Source: Perkinsus olseni
Lineage: Eukaryota; Perkinsozoa; Perkinsida; Perkinsidae
Assembly: GCA_013115135.1 (NCBI GenBank)
Contig: JABANP010000597.1
Location: 1 to 29,897 of the forward strand
Length of the DNA stretch: 29,897 nt
Direction of reading: 5' to 3'
The position numbers and the translations under genes are program-made. The notes beneath the pieces were generated by a model that worked only from the letters and a program-made list of their open reading frames with translations, was not told the DNA's origin and did no database searches. Shown piece after piece: positions 8,874 through 19,910 of this stretch (within the stretch, counting starts at the first letter, position 1; every line of letters begins with the position of its first letter).

Positions 8874-11614
8874 CTATCCCCCCGTTGAAGGTATGAGCCC
8901 TGGCGATGTCGGAAGCTTCGACTGCCACTCAGTATACTGGCTGCTCAATGCATCCCTTTTCTCCTTAACCTTCCCGAGAACAGCCTTTGTCTTGACCGAC
9001 ATATCCATTTCCAACACCTCGGTTTTGCTATCAATCTGCGAGTGATTGGTTCCCTCCAAGAGAGGGCGATGTTGTATCACCTTGCTCTGCGCGATCTTAA
9101 TCCATTCCGGTGCTAGCTCTGCCGTCTGCCTAAGATAATCCTCCATGACCCTAGCACCAAGCGGCTTGTAACGCGTTCCACCGCCATTGGCCGTCATGAA
9201 GTGTCTAAAGGTACAGTGATGGCAGCACGGCACTGCGGGAGCACTTACTTCACGACGTCTTGGAAACGCATCGAAGGGTGACCTCGCATGAAGAACAGAC
9301 GGCTCAGCTCGGATACGATTGATGAGAGGAGCTCCAGAAAGTTGAGTTTCCTAAGACGTGAGTCACTGCATCGCCAAGCATCATCCACTACTCCCGCCAT
9401 TTCAAGTCCTCTTCGTAGATCTTTGCGCTCTCCTTCTCTTTCGCCTCCCTAGCCCGGACCTGCCGAGCTCTGCGCGACGGTCTCCCATTTCCACTCACTC
9501 TCTCCCTCATTTCCTGTCGCCGCTCAGCTGGTGTCTTACTAGCAGACCTGCTGCGGATGTTATCTCGTACTGATGGCGTGCGCTGAAATAGTAGTGGCAC
9601 GACCAAGCGAGGACTTCGAAACTCACAGCCGGTGTCATTGGCTCCGACAGCTGCGGTAGAATGACAGGGACGAACGGAGACGCACTCAACTCTAGCTTCT
9701 CCCGCCGCCGCGCTCGAACTCCTGAGCTCGGAACGATGCCGTTCAAGTAGGGATAACGGCATCCGGAACTCCACTACCAGAGAGAAGCGAGCTACAGGGC
9801 GTCTGAGGCGTAGCATCAGGGCTGGGCGTCCCTCGGCCGCGGAGAACGGGAGTCGAATTAATTGGTGCTTCAGTCTCGAAAGGGTTGGGGGCCAATGGAG
9901 CCTGGAGGGATAGGCTGTGCTTGTTCCAACGAACCTTGTAACTCGCCTGAGGCACTGGGTCCGCCTCATCAGAGTCGAATTTCTTCGGGTCACTACAGCG
10001 GCGCTCCTGAGGAAAACACAAGTCAACGGCTCTAATCCCGCTGAACACTCACCTGCTCTGCGATAAGGTCTTCGAGCTTGCGCTGAACGAGTTCCGCTCT
10101 GCTCAGCGCCTCCTTCGCGTCGAGTCGCTTGGCTAGCACAGTGCCTAACGAAACGTTCGCTCCGCTGCCTTCTCTAGAGCGCCAACCCCACCAAAAGAGT
10201 CCTTCTGGATCACGACTAACCGTCTGAGAGAGCTTGTCCCCATAGAGTCGATGTCGCATTCTTTCTCCCGCCACTCGAGGTCGAGGAGGCCATCGGCCGC
10301 GAAAACCACTTGCAGCAATCGCCCCTGAAACCACGTCATCTCGGCATCATCCGCAACACTGCACTCACCTTTGCAAACCGCTTACCGCTGGCCCGTTCAA
10401 CCCCAGCCTTGAGCTGCAAGTAGTACGGTACTTGACTGCGTGTGCGGAAGAGTGAGAGGACCTCATCAAGCCTGACCACAGAGAAGAGTTTGCAGCTCGT
10501 CAATACCGAAAATGACTACATCCTAAACTGATCCAACACCGTTCTATAGTGGCCGGGCAGGGACCGTTCAACAGCACTGACCTGAAGAGCACGTCGCTGC
10601 CGGAACTCAATACCTTCCGCTTACCGGTGGCGAGACCTTCTTCAGTTCCTCAGGTATCGGCAACTTGGTCCCAGCTTCAATAGTGGCCACATTCGGGGTC
10701 GGCAGCTTAGAGCCCTTCGTGTCTGCGATCCGCATACAACGCGACCTGCCACCGCGGCGGGCCCCTACGTTACCATCATCCTGCTTCTCTGTGAACTCCT
10801 TGAACAGATTCTTCACTGGACCGCGGTCGCTGCGACTCTCTCTCGGCAACGACTCGCGCCTGCATACCGTAACATACCACACCTCGGCCGTATCTCCATC
10901 GGGCGTACCCTTTGCCTCCCGTAGAAGGGAGCTCAAGCTGGTCAACCACTTCTCCCATGCTGATGCGGGTACCACAACCTAAGCGTGATCCCACAACTCA
11001 GACAGGGGCAAAGATCAGGCTACGTACTGCTGCGATTGGTGGCCAAGGAGCCGCGACCTCTCGTCGAAGGTCGGCCCCGAGGTAGAGACTCTCGACGTGA
11101 ACCGACATGAAGGCCCTGAGATATAAATAGTGAAAACTCCGGGCGAATAATTTCATCCATGCGCTACGCTCGTACGCTCGACCAACCCGGCTGCAAAGCG
11201 AGCCCTCGGATCTCACATAAAAATCGATCTTCTGAGACTCTCCTGGACGTTTCGGTGTACCCGAATTGTGGCGCTTCGCCGACGGCCGGGAGTTCTTGGG
11301 TGTAGACGGCGGCATGCCAGAGCTCCCTGCAGCACAGAGTCTCTTTTGCTGTTAGCACCCAGCTCACTCACTCTCACTGGGACTTCCGAAGAGGTTCTTC
11401 CTAGGCGTAGCGCAGGAAGGGTCTGAATCAGGAGAGGTCGATTCTCGCTTCCGCTTCTGACTAGTAGACCGACCTAGTAAGGTAGAAGATACGAATGAGG
11501 GCCACAGAGAGACTTACCCCGAGTGACGGAGGGACTTGCAGCATCCTGTTGACTGCGCTTCAATCTGCGTGAAGACCTCGAGCCGCGACTACCCTTTCTC
11601 GGTGTGGGGGACAT
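8874..11614 (-). CDS. CDT1: Cdt1-like DNA replication licensing factor (full-length, 16 exons)
   Basis: Sixteen exons joined in frame give 664 aa: 11614-11518, 11473-11372, 11326-11217, 11115-11028, 10978-10909, 10859-10625, 10581-10520, 10471-10369, 10324-10192, 10144-10053, 10006-9947, 9901-9778, 9721-9627, 9582-9392, 9350-9249, 9204-8874. Most introns are 41-56 nt. Residues 242-290 align without gaps to the geminin-binding domain of animal CDT1 (LPGHYRTVLDQFRMLDEVLS against LPYKYQVLAEMFRSMD). Residues 522-600 match the C-terminal MCM-binding winged helix, with ELAPEW at 584-589. The basic, Ser/Pro-rich N-terminus carries TPRK at 4-7 and 55-58, TPKR at 90-93 and KNLF at 58-61, which are CDK-site and cyclin-docking-like motifs. 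QKIDFY at 98-103 is suggestive of a PIP box but one residue too short. The intron at 9902-9946 would be a GC-AG intron. In-frame removal of 45 nt near GTNHSQ is possible. Confidence 0.85.
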
Positions 11615-12402
11615 AGTAAATGAACCAAGAAGCAACGATAAGGAAACAGAATGGAATCACCAAGCAGCACCCCTGAATGCCTGCAAAAAAATCGGTTGAG
11701 GCCGCTCACTGAGGGAGGTGAATTGACGAAGAGCAACACGAAGAAGGCTCAGCTGAGACTGTCGAGTCCACATCTAACGGGAGCTAGTTAACACTGATAC
11801 GCAGTGTCGAATACAAGTAGCGTTCACGGGCAGCAAAAGAATCGTTCATACACAATGATTGAGGCGGCTAGACTACTGTAGCCGAGAAGAGGCAGATTGA
11901 GTGATGATCCAAGAGGAGGCTTCAACTAAGTCGGACTAGAGAAGCTCCTCTCGGATGGCAAGGAAGAAGGAAGTTGAGATGATGATAATGAAGGAGTGGA
12001 AGATAGCGAGACAGAACGATGAGGCTGGCCCATGCGCGTAGAAGAGGCGAGGAAAATTGACGCGAACGCGCGACTCTCAGGAAGCATTATAGAGTCGGCG
12101 AGAATGGAAAAGTAAAAACAGCTCGATGATAAGTAAAAGAAGTAGTTGTCGCAGCAGCAGTGGCGAAAGAACCTGAGTAAGATCAGCTCTTCGCCCGACC
12201 ACCAAACCGTTTTCTGAATACCGCGCGCGCCCGAGGTTGTTGTTGTTGTTGAACTTACTTCGCCGTGGAAGGAGATCGTATCCATGGGACGCCCCTATCA
12301 TCGAGTAAGGTCATATTGGATAATGGAAAATGTGATCTGATCAGATCACAGGCACACTCAGGCAAGTTACCTCAAATGAGGCATAATCTCTACTCGCATC
12401 AG
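11615..12402. other. Intergenic region upstream of the full-length Cdt1 gene, with one possible small gene
   Basis: Contains the presumed Cdt1 promoter and the 3' flank of the next gene. A minus-strand reading from ATG 12285 (MDTISFHGE), interrupted by a well-formed 45-nt GTAAGT...TTCAG intron that holds a (GTT)5 microsatellite at 12236-12250, continues open to a stop at 11926. It would encode about 104 Cys- and Ser-rich residues. Another frame of the same stretch is leucine-rich (RQLLLLLIIELFLLF), which suggests a pyrimidine-rich noncoding tract instead. I treat it as undecided. Confidence 0.35.
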
Positions 12403-13916
12403 TCAGCGAGGAGTATCACGGAAATTGCGGCACGCTGTGGGACGCCTCGGCCTCCTCCTGTGCGAGGCAGCCGGAACATCGGGGAAGCTCCTGGGAGCAT
12501 TCTGTGCGGCAGGAAGTGTTAAATAAAAGTTGTTGGTGACAACGTTGCGATCGTCACAATTGCATACTGATGGAGTTGGACAGCATTGGCCTGAGGAGGT
12601 CGCAGGCAAGAGAGCAGGCAGGAATGAGCTAACTTACATATGTCGTTAGAAAAGCTTGTCGTGGAGGCGTGATTAAAGGGTGGTAGTGTCTGCGCTGGAC
12701 GGGAAGTGAAGCTAACAGGGGGGCCGCCGAAGTTTGTCTCGCCTACCGCGGTCGAGGGGGCCTAAGATTTTAATAGGTTCTCCAAAGAGGAGATCTGGCG
12801 GCAGGTGAAGACAGCCTATACGGACCTGACTGGCAGGCGAGTCTCTCTGACCGACGTAGGAGATGAAGAAGTTGTTGACGACGTGACAGGGTCCCCATGG
12901 GGCTGGAATAACGACGGCCAGGGATGGTTGGGGGTTACGAGTAACTGTGGTACAGATATCAGTCACGGACCGCTTAGAAATCCCATTGTAGTGTTACCCT
13001 GCAATGCCGTACTGCTCGACGCCGGCTGCAACAAGGCGTTCACTGAGCCGGTCACGTCACCGCGACCCGCATCTTCCTGATGACGATGGTTGTGGTGACG
13101 AGGGCTCGGCTGACCACAAACGTCGCAGAGAGCTCGATCATACGTGGTGTCATACCCTTGATGAGGGCCTCCTTGCGTTCTGACGACGAGATCTGCCATC
13201 AGGCGGCAGTCTGCCTTCACCCTCTACCGCTCGCCGAGATGCCGATGCACCAGCTTGGAAAGAAGGGCGTCTCGGCGGGGACCTTTCGGGCACTTCTGCA
13301 CGAGAGCCGATCGGAGAAATACTCCCGGACTCATCAGTCTTTGCATCTGAGCCAACGTCGCTTCCCAACGAGCCGACGGAAAGCGACCCACCATTTCTGA
13401 TATTCATAGGAGGCCTTATACAGCCAGAACTTTCGAGGACGTTCCCGTCGCCGGCCACGTCGAAGGATGCACAACCCGTGTCAACTCTTGAAGAGGTAAC
13501 AGCTGTCGAAGATACGGCAGGGCTCTGAGTATCGAGGTGACCGCCGGGGCGAAATGGCAACTCAGAGAACCGACACGGCGGTCGAAAAAGTGGATCCAGA
13601 GCCTGAACCAGTGTGATGCTCAAGACAGAAAGAGATCGAAGCCACTTACCCCGGTGAGAACGCCTCCCAGCTCAGACTTCATATCGGAGGCTTCCTCGAA
13701 ACCCACGGGCGTCGGCTCTTCGGGCATTCTGTCGCCGATCTGAAAAGAGGTCCGAAAACAGGAGAGCTTCTAAGTTCGTCTAAATAGAATAGTGAACGCG
13801 CGAGTCAACAACAAGCATATCCTTACCGGGCCGAAATCTTCAACGATCCGTGCAGTATCTTGCCCATCGCTGGCAGGCAGCACAGCTGCCCCTGTGGCTT
13901 TAAACATTGAGTCCAT
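12403..13916 (-). CDS. Hypothetical Ser/Pro/Arg-rich protein with repeated NNF[FY] motif
   Basis: Seven exons join in frame to 389 aa: 13916-13827, 13739-13650, 13602-13156, 13109-12998, 12944-12826, 12761-12638, 12590-12403. Most introns have strong GTAAG or GTATG donors and CAG acceptors of 46-87 nt. It starts MDSMFKATGAAVLPASDGQD, has an acidic first part, then a long disordered Ser/Pro/Arg region and a His-rich run (PRHHNHRHQED). Two short related motifs lie near the C-terminus: VVNNFFISYV and VVTNNFYLTLPAA. The same motif (CNNFYISVV) occurs in an N-terminal exon of the Mei2-like gene at 21887-24213, so the two may share ancestry. No RRM is present. The family is unrecognised. The last exon end is the least certain boundary. 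Confidence 0.6.
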
Positions 13917-14862
13917 GTGAGAAAGTACGCAACGCTCAAGAGAGCAAGTTATTGCATGATAGCTCAGTCTTCAAAGCCACCCAAGTCGAAGGCGCGAGAG
14001 CAGCTCGAGGTTCCCCATCACGATGATCATTGGTGAGCCCCGGCTTAGCGCTAAGGGCACACGAACCCGAAAGGCCCCCCCGAACACCACGCCACAGCGG
14101 GAGGAGATGATCAACCAGCAATCGTCACATATAATCGCTCTGAGCGCTGGCTTTGATGTATCACTCATTAAAGATAAAAATAAGTCGTAGATTATCATGT
14201 CCATGGGTCGATTAGATACCACACGAGCGAGGCTCACTCAGTGGGCCAATGCACATGTCGATGTATAACAATTCTTAGAGACCCCAAAAATGTACTCCGA
14301 ATAGATATCACGCAACTACGGAACGGGCGAGTATCATCACTAGCTACCGAGAGGCAGCAGCTGTGGAACACCTCAACTACACTTTCTATGCTAGACTACC
14401 CTAATACTATCACTATCGATCTAGACCACCACTCCATGCCGCTGCCACGGAATTGATCTCTGACGGAGTCACTGGGGAAATACTCCGTCCGAGAAGCAAT
14501 GAAGGGGCGAACTGCGTGAGGAGTTATGGTACAAAGTACTAGAACGAAGCAAGCTGAGCAATGGTGTAGACAGGAGAGAAGGGCGAAGGTTGACGAGTCT
14601 TGAGGAGGGCTGGCTTCAAGATGGCTCCTTTTTGGACTCTCTTCGCGACCAGAGAATATCCCGTCCGCACTGAAGTAGCCACTTCCCAAAACGACGTTAC
14701 CATCACTGAAGCAAATACGATGATCGATCCACGGGTGATAAGGCAGAAGACTTGCTGCCCACTCACCTCAAAAAAAATAATTTTCTTCTATCACGACGCA
14801 GGAACGCCACCGATTAGCCTGAGAGGGGAGTGATGGTCCCTGACGAGTCTCTACGAGTCTGC
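13917..14862. other. Intergenic region, no supported gene
   Basis: Lies between the start of the 389-aa gene and the stop of the first Mei2-like gene. Short minus-strand frames exist, including a 75-codon one at 14539-14766 with one hydrophobic stretch, but none has a convincing start, splice pattern or partner. If the 41-nt terminal intron of the neighbouring Mei2-like gene were retained, its frame would run on to 14814 within this region. Confidence 0.5.
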
Positions 14863-16350
14863 CTACCACGTTGGGGCGAACGCCTCCATACCAATCGAAG
14901 CGACCTTCTCTCGAACGAAAGCGCTAGCAGTAACACGCTGCCGGTGGCGGGTGGCATAGTCCTGAGGCCAAGGTGATGATCATCGGCGTCGGCTGGACTC
15001 ACATTCATATGCTCGCGAAGCACCGCTGGTTCGAGGCCATATTGGCTCTCAGTACAACCATGCAGACCTCCAGGGCGAGCGAACTTCACCGGCCTCCCGT
15101 TGACCAAAAAAATAGGTCTCAACCTGCGTGCACCATCAATGGTCCATTTTCGACTCAGGCGAGCAGTGAAGGAGCCTCACGACGTACTCTGGGTTGTCTT
15201 CAGTGGCAACAACCTTCTTGCTGTAATGACTGAGGTTCTGATAGAAACCCTGTATAGCAGCAGGGACGACTTCAACAACCTTCCTCGAGCCAAATCTGCC
15301 CAACACTCGCCCCTACGCGAAAGGCATATCCACACAAGCTGATGGAGCCATCCACTCACTGCGAAGAAATCGAAGAACTCAGAAGCATCCTCGGCCGTGG
15401 TGAAGTTGATAAAGCAGTAACCAGCGTTGGCCATGGACACTCGATCTGATACGCGAGAGCTTCCCAGAAAGGCCAAGAGTTCATACTCACCGATGGGCAA
15501 GTAGAAAAAGTCAAACTTCCCCTCGAAGCCCGAGAAAGATATCTCCTGCATGAGCTCCCCTTGCGTATATCGATTCGGGACGTTCCTGAGCACATACCCC
15601 ATTCAGTTGTCACACAGTCAGTGACAGTAACTCACCTCATCATCCAAGTGGTCACACCACCTTGAGGAACAGATCCAATCTCAGCCACCACAGGAGTCTA
15701 ACAAGCATTGCGAGTCAGTCGGCCCCACACTCTCTAGCGGCAATTGAAGAGCTCGTGAGTCACCTGCTGATGCCTCGGTTGGTCCAACTCCGAAAACCGC
15801 GATGATCTTCTAGGTCTGTTCGGGCGCCTCCGGGATGAAGCTGCGACCGAGTTCCACTCAGCGGACACAGAAGCCCCACCGTTTTGCTTCTGCCGCGCAG
15901 GATGATTCTTGTGACGAGCGCAGCCGCCCCAGTCACGAGCCGGAGTGCCGAAGCTCCTCTCCGGCAGCCTCTCGCATCCGGACATCTTCAAGGGCACCTA
16001 GCAATGGATACAGTGGGAGACAGATGGAGAATAAACAACTTTCACATCAACAAGCATCCTATTTATAAGAGCTTCAAGCTCGGTCGGGTCAGGCACATGT
16101 GCAGGTGGCAGCTGCAGAGGCTGCTGCTGTAGTGAGAAGTCCAACAACGGCGCCGCCGCCGCATCGAAATCCGCCATGACAGGACTCGCACACGAGGAAG
16201 AAGCCGTTGAGCTCTCCGAGCCATCCCGTAACTGAGAGGGAGAACAACAGCGTGAGGTCGTCGTCTGCGACACTTTACCAGGCAGTCCACCCAGGGAAGA
16301 CGCATCTCAGAGCTGGGGACCTCGGCGGACGGGAAAGACGACGGAGACAT
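14863..16350 (-). CDS. Mei2-like RNA-binding protein 1
   Basis: Nine exons join in frame to 359 aa: 16350-16279, 16231-16046, 15997-15764, 15697-15636, 15585-15491, 15445-15360, 15312-15188, 15123-15003, 14961-14863. Introns are 41-63 nt with GTGAGT-like donors in most cases. Residues about 179-300 form the C-terminal RRM of the Mei2 family: VTTWMMR, NVPNRYTQGELMQEI, DFFYLPIDRV, NAGYCFINF, VVPAAIQGF and the closing LRPIFLVNG strand. In fission yeast and plants this domain binds RNA in meiotic and developmental control. Upstream is a Gln/Pro-rich segment (LQQQPLQLPPAHVPDPTELE) and an Arg-rich linker; downstream is a short basic tail ending EAFAPTW. If the last intron were retained, an Arg/Ser-rich tail to 14814 would result. 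Confidence 0.85.
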
Positions 16351-17163
16351 GTTGATTCCGAGATGTCAAATTAACAGCGTGACAATCCTCGTCTTGTCCC
16401 AGCAGCGAGGCCAAGCAGAAGACCAGGAGGATTAGGAGACGTAACACAAATATGAGCTCACGGGAGAAAGGCATGTAGCCAGCAGCAGCAACAGCCACCA
16501 TCAGAGTCAGAGGTCACAGATAGATGATCAATCAAAACCAGGGATATATCGCGCGATGACGATGAACGATGAAGACAAGCTGATTGCGACGTGTCCACCA
16601 GCCAAAGACACTTCGCACGAATTATCTTTCAGAACAGTGTGAAGCAAGCATCTCCCGGAACCACCGGGAGCACTCCTGCTTGGTTGTGAGTGGATGATAG
16701 CCAGCAGCAGCAGCAGCAGCGCCGCAGCCACTGAGGAAAACTACTGCGCTGCACACAGTGCTATGACAACACTCAGATACCAAAATAAATGCTCAGGGTT
16801 TCTATAATAGCCTGCTTCAATGGCAGTGGGGGGTCAATAACGGAGAAGTCTGATGACGATGGTGATGTTCATAATAATCATGTTCACTACGACCATGTTC
16901 GCAACATAAGGATAATCGACCGAAACTCCGAGCAACAGCAGCGCACACGTCTAAGCAGTGCAATCATAGTGAGAAGATTCGGCATCATGCCTGGCAGTAG
17001 TAGGAGGAGAAGAAGAAGCTAACTGCAACGCAGGCAGAACCGTTGACGGCGGATAGGGAAAAGTCTACTCGAATGCACTAGCCTGAGAACGCAGGGGAGA
17101 TCGATCAGCCATCCAGAGCGGCTCGTTGCTCACCATAGTATGATACTTATCCAAATACATATT
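16351..17163. other. Intergenic region with CAG microsatellites
   Basis: Lies between the start of Mei2-like gene 1 and the stop of gene 2. It holds a (CAG)6 run at 16702-16719 and a smaller CAG-rich patch near 16482. Short leucine-rich minus frames arise from these and from T-rich tracts. No coding sequence is supported. It presumably contains the promoter of gene 1. Confidence 0.5.
16702..16720 (+). repeat. (CAG)6 microsatellite
   Basis: Six CAG units in intergenic sequence. A similar (GCA)5 run sits at 19688-19702 upstream of Mei2-like gene 2. Both are noncoding in my models. Confidence 0.9.
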
Positions 17164-19192
17164 CTACATATCAGGGATCGGGGCGGGGATCCCATCGACT
17201 GAGATGAGAAGATTCTTCGACCTAACATACCGCTTCACGTCACAGGTCACCTATGGTCAAGCGGGATTGATTGTCCAAGAATATTGGGAAATCAGGAGAA
17301 GGGATGGGCGAAGAAATGGGGGCGGCGATCGGCGAACTTTCCACGACTTGATCAGGGCCTTCCATCCAGCAAAGGCCCTCAGGACCACCATCGAACACAT
17401 AGGGAGCGTAAGATGCTTCCAACACCTTTCCTTCGCCCTCACTGCACAGACACGTCTATCAGCTCCGACAAGGGCGAGCATGAGCTTACGTCTTATCTAC
17501 TCCAGCGAGCTTGCAAGCGTTTCTGAGTATAGCCTCGATGTCCTGGGCGAGGTGGGTGTGAGTATCCTCATCGATAATCTTTCCGGGGCACGCTGAACGC
17601 TGTCTGGATCTAATCAGGGTTTATAGGGAGAGGAGCATACCACTCCTCTCCCAACTTACGATTGTTTCCCCATTTCACGAGATTGCCGCAATGGAACACG
17701 AGAGAAAGAGAGTCGATACCCGTCAACAAGGAAAAGCGGGCGGAACCTGAAACAGTTCGCTTCAAGGAAACAGCATACCTCTAGTGGATGGCCGCCGCCG
17801 CCGTGTAGGAACCTCACTCTTCCTCAGAATCACTGGAAACGGCCTTCTTGCTATAGTGCAACAGATTGGCATCAAAGCCTTGCAGCTTAGCAGGAACAAT
17901 TTCTATGATTTTCCTCGACGTTGACATTTTCAACTGTTTGCCCTGAAGGATCCATTCTTCGCTCATTCAGCGTCCCTGACGACCATTCCTACGCTGAAAA
18001 CATGCGTGAACAGTGATGCCACCGCCGGGGTTGTGAAGTTGATGAAGCAGTAGCCAAAGTTCGCTCGAGTGCTATGGTCTGAAAAAGCAACAAAAATCAT
18101 CCAACATGAACAGGCGGAAGTGTACCCATCGGGAGGTAGAAGAAGTCGAACGTCCCGCCAAAGCCAGTCGCAGTGACCTCCTGAATGAGCTCAGACTGAC
18201 TGTAGCGGTTCGGAATGTGTCTGAGAAGATCACGGACAGCGAGACACCCCAAAAATAATAACAACAAGATGATGATAATCATCTCACATCATCAATGTCG
18301 TGACCTCCTTCTGAGCACAGACTTGCGATGAATGCCCCAACAGAGGGTTCCCGTAATCCTGCGAAAAATATAGTGATGAAGCGTCCAGAAAACGCTGCCC
18401 TTCTCTGGGTCGAGATGCGACATCGCGCAACGGCAGCAAAGCAAGCACCATATCCGGCTTCCTTCCATCTGGTGAGGGTCGCGGCTTCTTCGACTGGGAG
18501 ACGCAACTTCCTCATCGGAGCAGCCCCGGCATGGTCATGCACAGCGATCGGGCCCTGGGAGTGCGCTCCGCGATTGTGATTGAGCCTGGGATACGCTCTG
18601 GGGCGTCGATCGAAGTGCTCACAGGTACACAGCGCACCAGGGGAGAGGGAAGCCAGCAGGCCTTGCCCCGCAGCTGAAGAAGCACAGCGAGTACCGCTAC
18701 TAGCTCGGAGGATCCTCACCACTGTGCGCCCTCCTCGAGCTCACTGATCTCCCTCTGGGTGGATTGTCAGGTCTAATTGGAGTGGACCTGAGAACAGTAA
18801 TAGGAATAACGGTGTTGCCCGCGTTAATTGCGTAGAGACCGCGTTACTCCGGCAAAGGCCTGCAAGAGCAGACGTTGCTTCGTGGTTGTGAGGGATGCAC
18901 CATACCAGCATGGGCGTTACAAGGACGTCTCGCAGGCATCACATTAGCAACCTGCCATTCAACAAGAGACCGTAACCCGTAACCGCTCCAGAGGGGATTC
19001 ACCAAGGACTGCAGCACACGAAGGGAGGAGTAGATATCCTGGAGGCCAACCTGAAGACATGAGTGAACACAGAATACCATACGGGCCACTCAGAGGACTC
19101 ACACGTCCGCAGGTGTTGCATATCGGTGGGAGTTGAGGGACCACGGGGCCTTCGCTGGGGCCGTCGAGATAGTGTTCAGCGGGGGAAGACAT
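17164..19192 (-). CDS. Mei2-like RNA-binding protein 2, with C-terminal extension
   Basis: The RRM exons are clear: 18358-18288 (ends KEVTTLM), 18220-18126 (HIPNRYSQSELIQEV...DFFYLPM), 18078-17993 (DHSTRANFGYCFINF), 17942-17818 (SRKIIEIVPAKLQGF) and 17746-17660 (FRPLFLVDGYRLSFS). The frame then passes through a GTAAGT donor and 56-nt intron into three further exons, 17603-17490, 17441-17251 and 17198-17164. They add a negatively charged, Pro-rich tail (IIDEDTHTHLAQDIEAILRN, SSPIAAPISSPIPSPDF) ending PIPDM. Without that splice the protein stops at 17656. The N-terminal exons are tentative: MSSPAEHYLDGPSEG from 19192, then exons near 19038-18940 and about 18870-18700; the join to the RRM between 18650 and 18358 is unresolved. 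An alternative start lies at 19353. Near the first RRM strand one residue is missing relative to the other three copies. Confidence 0.8.
17626..17652. other. Perfect 10-bp stem-loop inside a Mei2-like intron
   Basis: GGGAGAGGAG (17626-17635) pairs with CTCCTCTCCC (17643-17652) across a 7-nt loop. It fills the middle of the 56-nt intron at 17604-17659 and starts 7 nt after the donor, where the competing TAA stop overlaps the GTAAGT donor. It could influence retention of that intron, or form the 3' end of a shorter transcript. Confidence 0.75.
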
Positions 19193-19910
19193 TCAGACAC
19201 ACAGGGGACGTATCTATCTACCTCCCGGCGACGGGGAAAGCCTCTCTCGTGCACTGATGAAGAATGCTTCCGCGAGGTCTCACGAGGTCCAAGACGTGAA
19301 CCATCGTGACCACTGTCGACTCGAGTAGTAGAAGACAACTCAGCGACTTTCATATCAACAATACACTACGTGTGGACGGGAGCTCAGTGCGGGAAAATCA
19401 GGTAGGGCAGGGAGAAACCTGGGAATCGACTCCTGCAGATAATGCAAAATGAAGAGCTCTGCCGAGACCACGCATGGTTAGCAGCATCAGCAAGCTCAAG
19501 TTGGAAGATTCAAAGCGAGATGGTCACCGAGAGCAGAGATTCGGAGTAACCCACATAGCATGGGGAAGAAGGAGAGGGAGAATTCGGAAAATGAACAGAG
19601 AAAAGGTCAAAAAATTCATGATTGATCCAGCGGTGCGATGGAGTAAAAGGCCAATGGCAGCAAGACAATGAGCCGACGACAGCTGGAGCAGCAGCAGCAG
19701 CAGCTCGGGTCTCGAGGCAAGGACCTGACACAAACCCTACACGAGCACGACCGGGGGAGGCGCGGGAACGTACAGGTCAAAAAGAGCCGTACTCAAGAGA
19801 AAAGGAATCATCACTAGCTCGGCATGGTAGTAGGCACCGGCCTGAAGGTGAGAACGTGATCAAATGAGCTTCTTTAAGCAAGGCTTTACTCATCGTAAGA
19901 GGCTCTATTA
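19193..19910. other. Intergenic region between Mei2-like genes 2 and 3
   Basis: Contains an alternative minus-strand start at 19353 (MKVAELSSTTRVDSGHDG, open to a possible GTAGAT donor at 19221) that could be a 5' exon of Mei2-like gene 2, and a (GCA)5 run at 19688-19702 whose shadow frame reads as an Ala run. No separate gene is supported. Confidence 0.45.

Noticed and set aside
12077..12301. Leucine-rich frame suggesting a membrane anchor
   Set aside because: It arises from a pyrimidine-rich tract, competes with another open frame, and has no start or partner.
17204..17596. Plus-strand frame of 130 codons
   Set aside because: The opposite strand carries exons of Mei2-like gene 2 with correct splice sites and phases; the plus frame is its shadow.
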